NCBI RefSeq assembly: GCF_009905605.1
Contig: NZ_JAAAKZ010000010.1
Location: 1-64,000 of the forward strand
Origin: Runella sp. CRIBMP
GTDB lineage: Bacteria > Bacteroidota > Bacteroidia > Cytophagales > Spirosomataceae
Length of the DNA: 64,000 bases
Reading direction: 5' to 3'
In this document: piece after piece, positions 41,223 to 49,853 of the stretch
How positions within the stretch are numbered: the stretch's first letter is position 1
Layout of the letters: each line of letters starts with the position of its first letter
The notes under the pieces: generated by a model
What the model was told of the DNA's origin: nothing
What the model saw: only the letters and a program-made list of their open reading frames with translations
Databases searched by the model: none
Translations under genes and position numbers: made by a program

Positions 41223-41675
41223 TTAGTCTTTCTTTCCGTAAATGGTCAGTACCTCGGCAGGGTCAGCATCGCCAAAGGTGAGCGTCAGTTGGTTGTTTTG
41301 CCAAGAAATACCATCCATGCCAATACTCCCTTCAATGGCTCCGTTGCTGCCTTTTTTCAGAGAAACATCATTGAGTTTGCTATTTGAGCTCGACGCTATG
41401 CCCGATTTGGTTTGGGTAAAAATAAACGTAAAGGAAGCCACATCATCACTTACTTTGGTGCTGGTTATTTTGGCCGTAACCGTGATACCTGTGGTAGTGG
41501 TAGCAGGTAAATTAACAGATGCATTTCCTGATTTATACGAAGTTACGGTATAACTCCCCAGTATCTGATCTGCTAAAGGTGGCTCAGGTTCATTTTTTTG
41601 ACAAGCCACCGACAGCAACGCGAGGATAGCAAACATCAATAGTTGGATTCGGCAATTGTTTGTGCGATTTATCAT
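41223..41675 (-). CDS. lipoprotein, unknown function
   Basis: A 150-residue exported lipoprotein (lipobox LLSVAC). The mature protein is rich in Ser, Thr and beta-type stretches (VTSYKSGNASVNL, TFIFTQTKSG) and ends in ADPAEVLTIYGKKD, suggesting a small beta-sandwich. No named family is recognised. It sits about 60 bp upstream of the S74 fibre gene and downstream of the secreted protein at 41703. The three may be transcribed together, with this lipoprotein as a fibre partner; this is inference. Confidence 0.7.
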   Translation of the reverse strand: MINRTNNCRIQLLMFAILALLSVACQKNEPEPPLADQILGSYTVTSYKSGNASVNLPATTTTGITVTAKITSTKVSDDVASFTFIFTQTKSGIASSSNSKLNDVSLKKGSNGAIEGSIGMDGISWQNNQLTLTFGDADPAEVLTIYGKKD

Positions 41676-41702
41676 GTTTATAAGATGTTAAAAAGTAAAT
41701 GA

Positions 41703-42581
41703 TTATTCTTCAAAAGTAACCAAGATGCTAAACGGCTTTTGCTTAATTTGCCCCCCTAAATCTGAGAAAAAGATAAAAGGCGTTGGATTAGTGCCAAGGT
41801 TAGTCAATCTTAAAACCGCTCGATAATTGTAGCCTGCGGGGTGGTCATTGCTGGGTTTGTACTTAAATTTAAGTGGGATAGTTCCTGCCAAATCGTCGGC
41901 TTCTACCAGTACTTCATACGAAAGGATTTTGCTGAAGTCTATGCCGTCCAAAGCAATTGTGTGCGTGTTGGCGTCGGGGGTCGTACCCGTAAACTTTTTC
42001 ATCTTGATTTTTGGGGCCTCAATACCCAATTTTGTGAATCCATTGAGTTCGGTATTGCCATTATTTTTAAATTCTGCCACGTTACCAAAATCAGAATGAA
42101 AGATGTTGAAAGTAGGCGTGTTGGCATTAGAGCCGTACAAAGTCCAGCGGGCAGTAAGACCAAAATTGGCAAATTGTATTCTTGCCCCGTCGGTATTGCT
42201 ATTCTCTTGCAGTGTGAGGTGCGGTATTTCAGCGGTGCTGTTGGTTAAGACGTGAAGTTTTCCATCTGGGCTAAAAGTACCAATACCCGCCCTACTGCTT
42301 GTTCGGTTCCAAATAATCCCTGCTATGTTGCTATTGTTTGAAAGATTGAACACGTTATAATCATCGCTAAAAAACAGTCCACCTTGCTGCATTTGATTTT
42401 GAGAAAACCGCAAACCCGACAGGCTATTACTACCCGTTTTGTCAATATCAAAATAGTTGCTATTTCTCGTAGATTTCACCGTGCTCGTACTGGTTGGGTC
42501 GAGGGTGATGGATTGGGCATTTGCAATGTGCATCATTCCAAATACCAAGGGAATCAACCAAAATTGAGCTATTGTTTTCAT
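41703..42581 (-). CDS. secreted protein, unknown function
   Basis: A 292-residue exported protein with a signal peptide ending at IANAQS. The mature part is beta-rich with a phage-tail/fibre flavour (SRAGIGTFSPDGKLHVLTNS, NNGNTELNGFTKLG) similar in style to the S74 protein downstream. No chaperone domain is seen at the end. It is the first gene of the 42.6-39.4 kb run and is divergent from the NarL regulator. It may be a companion of the S74 protein, which is inference. Confidence 0.65.
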   Translation of the reverse strand: MKTIAQFWLIPLVFGMMHIANAQSITLDPTSTSTVKSTRNSNYFDIDKTGSNSLSGLRFSQNQMQQGGLFFSDDYNVFNLSNNSNIAGIIWNRTSSRAGIGTFSPDGKLHVLTNSTAEIPHLTLQENSNTDGARIQFANFGLTARWTLYGSNANTPTFNIFHSDFGNVAEFKNNGNTELNGFTKLGIEAPKIKMKKFTGTTPDANTHTIALDGIDFSKILSYEVLVEADDLAGTIPLKFKYKPSNDHPAGYNYRAVLRLTNLGTNPTPFIFFSDLGGQIKQKPFSILVTFEE

Positions 42582-42875
42582 AGATTGCTTATTTTAGGTT
42601 TACTAATATTTTTATTTTGATGGCTGGGCCCTAAAGTGCTCTAACGCCTTGCCTACACTTGTTTTTATACAGTCAAATCAGCGGGCATTGGGTAGCTTGG
42701 CCATCACTAAAGCAATCATGACACCTTAAAAATGCCTTTTTTAGGGTTTTGAGAGGTTATAGACCAAGGGTTTTATGGAGGCAAAGTTCCGCTGCTTTTT
42801 TTTGCTAAAACATACTGTAAATGAGTATTTTTTGCCTATGTTTAGCCTAAAATCGCATTTAAACAAGAAAACTTG

Positions 42876-43535
42876 ATGGACATTCAGGCACAACCTATCC
42901 GCGTTGTATTGCTCGACGACCACGAGATATTTCTGAAAGGCTTAGAAAAGCTCCTCGGTCAACAGCCTATTCTGCGGTTAGAAGCCTCGTTTTCAACGGG
43001 CAAAATGCTGATAGAAACGCTACCACAATTACAAGCCGATGTACTGCTGCTCGACCTCCAAGTACCCGACATTACTGCTGAAGAACTGCTGGCTCAAATC
43101 AAAAAAATATACCCAAAAGTACCCGTATTGTATCTGACCATGATGCGTGGGAGCCGCATCATGCGCCGTATTGAAAAATTAGGGGCCAGTGGTTATATCC
43201 TCAAAGATGCCTCGGTGGCGCAGTTGCTCACTGCCATCCAGTGCGTGGCGGCGGGCGACACGTATTTCTTGGAAGAAAGTCTCCCAAAAGACGAAGATAA
43301 AAACACCGTTACGCAGCCTTCCGTCCGGGTAGTTGAGCTATTGAGCAAACGAGAAATTGAAATTTTAACCTTGATATGCCAAGAATACAGCAGCGCCGAA
43401 ATCGGCGAAAAACTGTTTCTCAGTACCGGCACCGTCGATACGCATCGCCGAAATATCCTCGTCAAGCTGGGCGTCAATAATACCGTAGGTTTGGTAAAAT
43501 TTGCAATTCAAAACGGACTATTGAATGAAATATAA
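42876..43535 (+). CDS. NarL/LuxR-family response regulator
   Basis: A two-component regulator of 219 residues from the ATG at 42876 (a TTG lies one codon upstream). The receiver has VVLLDDHEIF and the phosphorylatable Asp60 in VLLLDLQVPD, plus a conserved lysine in YILKDAS. The output is a LuxR HTH (LLSKREIEILTLICQEYSSAEIGEKLFLSTGTVDTHRRNIL). The gene overlaps its kinase by 11 bp (43525-43535) and is the first of that pair. It is divergent from the 41703 secreted protein, so it may control the fibre-like run. Confidence 0.92.
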   Translation: MDIQAQPIRVVLLDDHEIFLKGLEKLLGQQPILRLEASFSTGKMLIETLPQLQADVLLLDLQVPDITAEELLAQIKKIYPKVPVLYLTMMRGSRIMRRIEKLGASGYILKDASVAQLLTAIQCVAAGDTYFLEESLPKDEDKNTVTQPSVRVVELLSKREIEILTLICQEYSSAEIGEKLFLSTGTVDTHRRNILVKLGVNNTVGLVKFAIQNGLLNEI

Positions 43536-45357
43536 CTACCTCATTATCATTTTTTTAGGACTAATTTATTTTGAGGCTTCGGCTCAATTGACCACGTCGC
43601 GAGTAGATGAGTGGATTCTGAGCTGGCCCTACACGGATGCTGAGAAAAAAGACTCCATGTTGGTATGGTCCAATCAACTTCTGGAAGCCTCAAAGACACT
43701 TAACTATCCAAGAGCCGAAGCTTATGCCCTAAGATTCAAAGGCTTGTACCATGATTATGACAACAACCCTAGCGAAGCCATCAAGTACTATTTTGAATTT
43801 TTAAAAAAAACAAAAGTGTATGAAAACGTTTCGGATCAAATGTCGGCGACGTCTGATCTGGTCTATATTTATATGCTTACCAATCAATTGGACAAAGCCA
43901 AACCATTGCTACTGAGTTTTACGACTCTGGCTGACAAAAGCGCGCTCGACCAAAAAAAACTGAGCTCTTTCTATAATAATTTAGGGATTATCTACCGAAA
44001 AGAAGATAAAAAAGACAGTGCTATTTTGGCGTATCAGGCATCGCTCACCATCAAAGAAAAACTCAAAGACGAAAAAGGACTGATAAATTTGAGAATCAAC
44101 CTGAGTTCGTTGCTGGTCAATCAACAAAAATACACCGAAGCTCTGAAGCTGACTGAACAAAACCTGCAATACCTCCAAAAGAAAGAAAATAAAACAGATT
44201 TGTGGTACAATTTGGTGAATAAGGCTGGCTCCCTCGACGGGCTGAAACGCTACGATGAATGTATTTTTTATTTGAATGAGGCATTGGCACTGGCCCAAAG
44301 CTTAAAATCAGAAACTTTTGAACAACAAACCATCGAGCAGATTTCAGGTACGTATGCCAATCAAAAACAATTTGTAAAAGCCTATGAGTACCTCCGCAAA
44401 AGCAACGACCTGAAAGCCCAACTGATTAATAAACAGACCAATGAAAAAATAGCTGAACTGCAAGAACAACATAATGCCGAAGAAAGAGAAAGACAAAATC
44501 AGCTACTCAATTCACAATTGGAAGCCCAGAAAAATAAACAAGCTGCGTACGGAATCGGCTTGGCCGCCTTATTGATTGTAGCCGGAGTATCACTGACTGC
44601 TTACCTAAAAAATCTCCGCAAAAACAAACTGATTATTGCTCAGAATCAAAAACTTAACGAGCTGAATACCAAAAAAAATCAGTTGATGGCCATCGTTTCG
44701 CACGATTTGAGCAGCCCTTTTACTGCCATCAGGATGTGGGCAAACACCCTCAACGAAAACTCTAAAAATACAGATTTGACCGAAGTCAAAGAAATGATTC
44801 TGAAAATATCAACGTTTGGTCTAAGCACGATTCAAAAGATTCTAACCATCGACAAAGGGGAAATCGACGTTTTAAATCTTCAGGATGTTGACATCGCCGA
44901 CCTCCTAAAAAACCTTCACGAACGATTTAAGGCCGAAGCAGAACAAAAAAACATTACCCTAAAAATCAGAGCTTTACAAGAAAAAGAGACAATTTTATCG
45001 GACAAAAATCTGCTAGAAAGAGCTTTACAAAATCTCGTATCAAATGCCATTAAATTCTCACACGCTGATTCTGAGGTCTACATCAGCACCTACCAACACC
45101 ACCAAGAAATGATCTTTGAAGTCAAAGATTTTGGGGTTGGAATTTCTGAACATGACCAAAGCAGATTATTTGAACGTTATAACGAATTAAGCACAAAACC
45201 AACGGGCGTAGAAACCTCAAACGGCTTAGGATTGAGTATTGTGAAACGCATCGCTGAAGAATTGGGGGGAACCATCAGCGTTCAATCGTCCCTCGGTGCG
45301 GGGAGCACGTTTTATCTGAAATTGAAAGACTCAGCGCCTTGGTTGGGCAATGGTTAG
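43525..45357 (+). CDS. TPR-sensing histidine kinase
   Basis: Sensor kinase of 610 residues. A signal-like N-terminus is followed by tetratricopeptide repeats (roughly residues 40-310, for example SFYNNLGIIYRKEDKKDSAILAYQASL), one membrane helix around residue 345 (AYGIGLAALLIVAGVSLTAYL) and a HisKA/HATPase unit with the phospho-accepting His in AIVSHDLSSPF, N-box LERALQNLVSNAIKFSH, DFGVGIS and NGLGLSIVKRIAEELGG. The TPRs are periplasmic by this topology. It is the cognate kinase of the overlapping NarL regulator. It ends beside a GC-rich hairpin. Confidence 0.92.
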   Translation: MKYNYLIIIFLGLIYFEASAQLTTSRVDEWILSWPYTDAEKKDSMLVWSNQLLEASKTLNYPRAEAYALRFKGLYHDYDNNPSEAIKYYFEFLKKTKVYENVSDQMSATSDLVYIYMLTNQLDKAKPLLLSFTTLADKSALDQKKLSSFYNNLGIIYRKEDKKDSAILAYQASLTIKEKLKDEKGLINLRINLSSLLVNQQKYTEALKLTEQNLQYLQKKENKTDLWYNLVNKAGSLDGLKRYDECIFYLNEALALAQSLKSETFEQQTIEQISGTYANQKQFVKAYEYLRKSNDLKAQLINKQTNEKIAELQEQHNAEERERQNQLLNSQLEAQKNKQAAYGIGLAALLIVAGVSLTAYLKNLRKNKLIIAQNQKLNELNTKKNQLMAIVSHDLSSPFTAIRMWANTLNENSKNTDLTEVKEMILKISTFGLSTIQKILTIDKGEIDVLNLQDVDIADLLKNLHERFKAEAEQKNITLKIRALQEKETILSDKNLLERALQNLVSNAIKFSHADSEVYISTYQHHQEMIFEVKDFGVGISEHDQSRLFERYNELSTKPTGVETSNGLGLSIVKRIAEELGGTISVQSSLGAGSTFYLKLKDSAPWLGNG

Positions 45358-45365
45358 TTTGACAA

Positions 45366-45395
45366 TGCCGCCGCCGACAGGATGTCGGGGCGGCA
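45366..45395. terminator. GC-rich inverted repeat at convergent gene ends
   Basis: TGCCGCCGCCGACA (45366-45379) pairs with TGTCGGGGCGGCA (45383-45395), with one bulge and a tiny loop. It lies between the kinase and the convergent protein at 45408 and may end both transcripts. Confidence 0.5.
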
Positions 45396-45407
45396 GAAAA
45401 TATTTTA

Positions 45408-45824
45408 TTACTCGTGCAATACTCCGTCTAAACCTAACTCTTCAATGGGTACTAAATTTTCTTCCACAATGCTCTCAGGAACGAAAATAAATTTTTTATC
45501 AAAAATCTGATTATCAACGTAATAACTCACCCAGTACTCATTGTTGAGGTGAAACACATCGGGCATAATCGGCTCAACGACCACGGATTGACCCGCTTCA
45601 ATTTCGGTAAAATAATGCCTTAGGGTGGAGGTCTTCTGCTGCTCTTCTTTCTTTTTTACATCATCTCCAGAATAGCCCCGAGAAGTGACAAACACGTTGG
45701 TTATCAGCGTTGGATTCCGGTTGATGAGGTACACATTCCACTCTGGCTGATTAAGCTCATTGATGCGGCGAGCAATGGTTACATAAATACCCGTTACGGG
45801 CGTAAAAGAAATATCTTTTTTCAT
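45408..45824 (-). CDS. conserved cytoplasmic protein, unknown function
   Basis: A 138-residue protein with no signal peptide. It is beta-rich and polar (GIYVTIARRINELNQPEWNVYLINRNP, DVFHLNNEYWVSYYVDNQIFDKKFIFVP) and ends in acidic residues. It looks like a well-folded small domain of a type conserved in this phylum, but I do not recognise a named family. It is a single gene, convergent with the kinase at 43525 and separated from the secreted-protein operon that begins downstream. Confidence 0.7.
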   Translation of the reverse strand: MKKDISFTPVTGIYVTIARRINELNQPEWNVYLINRNPTLITNVFVTSRGYSGDDVKKKEEQQKTSTLRHYFTEIEAGQSVVVEPIMPDVFHLNNEYWVSYYVDNQIFDKKFIFVPESIVEENLVPIEELGLDGVLHE

Positions 45825-45958
45825 GATTTAAAGTCCTTAAAACCCCAAAATTAACAGGTTTTACAGAGATAGAAGGTATAAAACATGATAAATACGTACT
45901 TTAAACAGGAAAAAAGTAATCATTATCAGCAGCATGGACACTTTTTCATGGACTTAAG

Positions 45959-46438
45959 CTACAAATTGACAGTGAACATCCCCGATTGTATTTCTGCGGT
46001 TGCATTAATAAAATCGCTTACTTGGGCCTCAAATTGTCCTTCAATTTTCTTATTCGTAAAGGTCGTAAAACGTATTTTTCCACTTTTGGCTAACAGCGGG
46101 CTATTCTGCCGTTTATAAATCAAATTGGCATTTTTATTTGTTTCATTGGCCGGAATCTCAAACCGATAATCCACACCTGTCTGAATATCTTTTCCAATCA
46201 TCTGAATGGAAATTTCGGTAGCATCGTCTATTTTTCCAACGATGGTCAGCAAGCCCCCAACCACAGCCACGCCTCCGCTTGCTTTTGTCGCTTTCCAACT
46301 TTTACCATCGACGGTCGCCGTAAAAGAATTCGTACCTGACGGCGTCGGCTCATCTTCACTTGAAGAGTCTGATTTACAAGCACTAAACAAGGATACAATT
46401 GCCAACAGCAAAAGAATAAATTTGGGATTCGTTTTCAT
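45959..46438 (-). CDS. lipoprotein, DUF6252-like
   Basis: A 159-residue lipoprotein (lipobox SLFSAC). The opening of the mature protein NSFTATVDGKSWKATKASG is the recurring pattern of small Bacteroidota lipoproteins with a single beta-sandwich. No activity is known. It is the last gene of the minus-strand run from OmpA (49580) and is separated from its neighbour by 34 bp. Confidence 0.7.
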   Translation of the reverse strand: MKTNPKFILLLLAIVSLFSACKSDSSSEDEPTPSGTNSFTATVDGKSWKATKASGGVAVVGGLLTIVGKIDDATEISIQMIGKDIQTGVDYRFEIPANETNKNANLIYKRQNSPLLAKSGKIRFTTFTNKKIEGQFEAQVSDFINATAEIQSGMFTVNL

Positions 46439-46472
46439 TATGTATGGGTTTTGGATAACGTTTTAAGGAAAT

Positions 46473-47147
46473 TCACTTGCATTTTGCCAATACTTCGGCG
46501 GCCAATTTTTTGGCTAGTTCAAGGTTGGTGTCTTTGTCTTTGCTCACATCTGCAATGACTTGAAACGTGTAACCTTTGAAAAGTACAATCAACTCATTGT
46601 CGCCCAATTCCCAAACGGCTGCCTCTCCCACGCCCGCTACGTTTTCAAACTTGGTGGCGGCGGCCATGTCTTTGGCTATGCCCATACCGGCGGCTTTTTG
46701 TTCTTTAGTGGCGTTGGTTTTGTTTTGCACCTGTTTTTCCGCTTGGCCAAATGCCTCGTCGAGTTCCTTTTGGGTAAGATTGCGGTAGAAATGGCGAAAA
46801 CTTTCGAGTTCAGATTTCTTTTTTGCAATCTTAAACATATCATCACCCACCCACGTCAGGCCGATGCGGTTGCTGACGGGCACGGTCATGTCTTTTCCCA
46901 TGAGTTTCATGGTGCGGGTGCGGTCGCTGGACCAGCTGTACGCATAGGTGTCGTGGTTGCGGTATTTTGGGGTTTTATTGACCCTGTATTCTTTTTTGGC
47001 TTTGCTCATATCGCCTTTGTAGTGCTTTTGAATCGTGGCCAAAGGCAGCAATTGGTCGTATTTGTCTTGATGGGTCAACAAGCAGTTTTGAGCTTGTATA
47101 TGGGCAGAAAAAAACATCAATAAGCTGATAATTGAGTAAAATCTCAT
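46473..47147 (-). CDS. secreted protein, unknown function
   Basis: A 224-residue exported protein with a signal peptide ending at IQAQN. The mature region is charged and helical and contains Cys22 near its start and Cys223 near the end, which could pair. No family is recognised. It follows the 236-residue secreted protein by 54 bp and precedes the lipoprotein at 45959 by 34 bp, in the OmpA-led run that faces the LytS/LytTR pair. Confidence 0.65.
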   Translation of the reverse strand: MRFYSIISLLMFFSAHIQAQNCLLTHQDKYDQLLPLATIQKHYKGDMSKAKKEYRVNKTPKYRNHDTYAYSWSSDRTRTMKLMGKDMTVPVSNRIGLTWVGDDMFKIAKKKSELESFRHFYRNLTQKELDEAFGQAEKQVQNKTNATKEQKAAGMGIAKDMAAATKFENVAGVGEAAVWELGDNELIVLFKGYTFQVIADVSKDKDTNLELAKKLAAEVLAKCK

Positions 47148-47201
47148 TTTTTTTTGATTTACAATAACAATTTTTACCTCTTCAACCCTATCAATATCAA
47201 C

Positions 47202-47912
47202 CTATTGCCGGGTATAAGTAAAGTCTATTTTAACAATACATGTAGGCTGGCTAGGGATAGCAATCGAATAATTTAATTCCCCTTCCATGAAGTTCGGATT
47301 TTTGACTTTAACCTCATAAATGGTTTTAAAAGTCGGCTGGTTTTCTACAAGAATCAATCCACGGTACGCATTTGGCTCCGTATTTAGTCCAACCGAGCCC
47401 GGCGGAAGCAATTCTTGCATTTGAAAAGGCCTTTTGAACACTTTTTTGCCGCTTTTGACAAGGTTTAACTTGCTCGCTTGTTCGTCTAGGCCTGCAGGGC
47501 AATTCTTCACAACAGGGGGCTTGGCACTCACCTTCCAATCGCCGTCGTTGGGTTGAATGGTTGCATCTCCAAACGGAGACGAGACCGCGCCTTTCGCAAT
47601 GAATGGCTCTCCTTTCCCGCCAAAATAAGTGTGCAACTCCCTCACGGAGCGTTTATTATCAGCGTAGTATATATTTTCACCCGATTTATTTTTAAAAAAC
47701 ACAACGATTCCTTTTTTTTCTTCAAAGACCCCGAGATAGTTCATCATGAGATCTACTTGCTTATAACTCAACGGCGTCTGATAAAACTTACAGCCTCCGT
47801 TGAGCGTACAATAGGCCAACGTCACTTGGGCGATGCACACCTTCGAAAAAAAGGCAAAAAACAGCACAAGCATCATTTTTGGTTTAAAAACAGTCTCTTG
47901 GTTTTTCATCAT
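47202..47912 (-). CDS. secreted protein, unknown function
   Basis: A 236-residue exported protein with a hydrophobic signal (MLVLFFAFFSKVCIAQV). The mature region includes several cysteines (YCTLNGGCKF, VKNCPAG, PTCIVK) and short strands ending FTYTRQ. No domain is recognised. It starts 15 bp after the small lipoprotein at 47928 ends, so it is in the OmpA-led operon. Confidence 0.65.
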   Translation of the reverse strand: MMKNQETVFKPKMMLVLFFAFFSKVCIAQVTLAYCTLNGGCKFYQTPLSYKQVDLMMNYLGVFEEKKGIVVFFKNKSGENIYYADNKRSVRELHTYFGGKGEPFIAKGAVSSPFGDATIQPNDGDWKVSAKPPVVKNCPAGLDEQASKLNLVKSGKKVFKRPFQMQELLPPGSVGLNTEPNAYRGLILVENQPTFKTIYEVKVKNPNFMEGELNYSIAIPSQPTCIVKIDFTYTRQ

Positions 47913-47927
47913 TATTCTTGAAAAGCA

Positions 47928-48200
47928 TTAATCGCAGGTAGTGTCTTTGAGCTGATCTTCGTAAATTTTTCGTTGGGCAGCCGTATAAATACTGCAAGAG
48001 TTAATGATACCAGTCAGCGATTTTTTTACCGCTTCGCACTTGGCTTTGTTGGTGGGGTCTTTTGAAAATTCTTCAAGGGCTGTTGTGTATTGCTCCAATT
48101 CTTTGCCGCAATTCTGGGCGGGGTCCAATACGTTGCTTTTTCGGCACGAGAGCGTGGCCAAAAGGCAAACGAAAACGATTATTTTTTTCATAACACTCAT
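47928..48200 (-). CDS. small lipoprotein, unknown function
   Basis: A 90-residue exported lipoprotein with lipobox LATLSC. The mature part has four cysteines apart from the lipid-bearing one (NCGKE, AKCEA, SCSIY, TTCD), enough for two disulfides, and a helical charge pattern. Unknown family. It begins 3 bp after the OmpA gene ends and is cotranscribed with it. Confidence 0.7.
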   Translation of the reverse strand: MSVMKKIIVFVCLLATLSCRKSNVLDPAQNCGKELEQYTTALEEFSKDPTNKAKCEAVKKSLTGIINSCSIYTAAQRKIYEDQLKDTTCD

Positions 48201-48203
48201 TGT

Positions 48204-49580
48204 TTAAAGTTTAATAAATTCTACGCGACGGTTATTGGCTTTTCCTTCTGATGTTGTGTTGGGCGCGGCTGGCTGGCTTTCGCCCTTGCCGTCGGTTTCC
48301 ATACGGGTAGCTTCAATGCCAAATTCTGATTGAAGTGCATTTTTAACAGAGGCCGCACGGCGTTTCGACAAATCGAGGTTTTTGGCCTCCTCACCGTCGG
48401 AATCGGTATGACCGATGATACGCACTTTCACCGTCGCGTTTTCTTTCAATACCGTGCCCAGTTCCTTCAAAACGCCGTACGATTCAGGCTTTATTTTGTC
48501 GGAATTGATATCAAACAAAATACCCGTGGTACTGAATTTGCCTTCGGTGATGAGCTTGGAGCGGGTGTCGGGCGTACCGACGGCCACGCGGAGGTTGGCT
48601 AAGTAGGCCGTACCTTCAAAAATATGGGTAGCAAAAAGCATTGAGTATTTGAGCGTATTATCAAATGCTTTCGGAATATCCCAAATCTTGTTTTCGTTGA
48701 CGTAAATCCGCAAGCGCGTCTTTTGTTTCCAAATTGAAACTCGGTTGACTTCATTGGCTTTCCACGCAAGTGGATTGGTATTTTCTAAAATTTTCTCGTT
48801 GGTTTTGTCAAACACCCATACGCTGGTGCTGCCTCCTTCCTGCGTTGAAGTAGGATGAATATCAACGCCTGCCTGAGGTACGGTACCAAAATCCTGGTCG
48901 AAGGTCAACTTGCGTTCTTTTATTTCGGGAAAAACCACTTTCAGCCCCGTCATGTTGGTGCTCATATCTTCTGATACCACCATATCAAACTCTATTGTGA
49001 AGTTTTCGGGAAGCTCTTTGACGAATTCGGGATAGAAAATACCATTATTGGCAAATTGTAAAAATTTGGCGCTTTGACCGTCAAGCGTTACCACTTCACC
49101 GCTGGCGTTGGTATTCCACTTGGCGGGAAAATCACCCACGGCATCCTGACTAAAATCTTCGATGGCGACGACTTTTTCGCCCGCTACAAAATCAAATTTA
49201 GAATAGGCTTTTAGGTTTTTGGGTTCGGTTGTCTTTGAAAGGGGTATATTCGATTTTGAGCTGTTTGTTGAAGTTTGATTTCCCTCCGACGCCTCCTGCT
49301 GGTTTTCGCTGTTCTCCCGCTCCTCATTTCCAGATTCTGATTTCTGTTTCTTGTCTTTCTTTTTAAAAATATTGCCGATTCCTTCTTCCACCTTATCCAA
49401 TCCTTTGTTGATACCTTGGTCAATGCGGCTATTGACGCGGCCTTCAACGCTGCGTTCGGTGGTGCGTTTGGGGTTTTCGACCCGTATTTGGGCAAAAGCA
49501 GAAGCATCAAAGAAAATCGCAACCATGATGGTGAAGCAGATACACTTAAAATAGAAGTGGTGGAGTGCGTTAGTAATCAT
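48204..49580 (-). CDS. OmpA-family peptidoglycan-binding protein with LamG-like middle domain
   Basis: Exported protein of 458 residues. The signal sequence ends at SAFAQI. Residues 30-125 are charged and low-complexity, residues 130-345 resemble a LamG/concanavalin-like sandwich (AIEDFSQDAVGDFPAKWNTN, FTIEFDMVVSED, RVSIWKQKTRLRIYVNENKIW), and the last 110 are the OmpA C-domain (FDINSDKIKPESY, IIGHTDSDG, RRAASVKNAL, NRRVEFIKL) with the peptidoglycan-binding Asp/Arg. It probably links the outer membrane to peptidoglycan or binds a glycan. It leads a minus-strand run of four secreted or lipid-anchored proteins and is divergent from the LytS/LytTR pair. Confidence 0.88.
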   Translation of the reverse strand: MITNALHHFYFKCICFTIMVAIFFDASAFAQIRVENPKRTTERSVEGRVNSRIDQGINKGLDKVEEGIGNIFKKKDKKQKSESGNEERENSENQQEASEGNQTSTNSSKSNIPLSKTTEPKNLKAYSKFDFVAGEKVVAIEDFSQDAVGDFPAKWNTNASGEVVTLDGQSAKFLQFANNGIFYPEFVKELPENFTIEFDMVVSEDMSTNMTGLKVVFPEIKERKLTFDQDFGTVPQAGVDIHPTSTQEGGSTSVWVFDKTNEKILENTNPLAWKANEVNRVSIWKQKTRLRIYVNENKIWDIPKAFDNTLKYSMLFATHIFEGTAYLANLRVAVGTPDTRSKLITEGKFSTTGILFDINSDKIKPESYGVLKELGTVLKENATVKVRIIGHTDSDGEEAKNLDLSKRRAASVKNALQSEFGIEATRMETDGKGESQPAAPNTTSEGKANNRRVEFIKL

Positions 49581-49853
49581 CTTTATTTTGACCGTTGAAT
49601 AAGTAAAAATGACTTAATTTAAACGTCCAAACTTGCCACTTTTAACCAAAACATGGGCGCTTCATTTCACCCATGCGGGATTTGGGTCAATGAAGCGGTG
49701 ATTTGAGTCAATAACCTACCGCTGAAACCGCAAAGACAAGCCTATAAAGTCAGATTCGTTTTTGATACACTCAAATGCCCAAGCCGTCAGATGAAGCGCC
49801 AGAATTGACAAAAAATTTGTTTTCTTTGAAAAAAACTAAAACACCGCCTGCTA

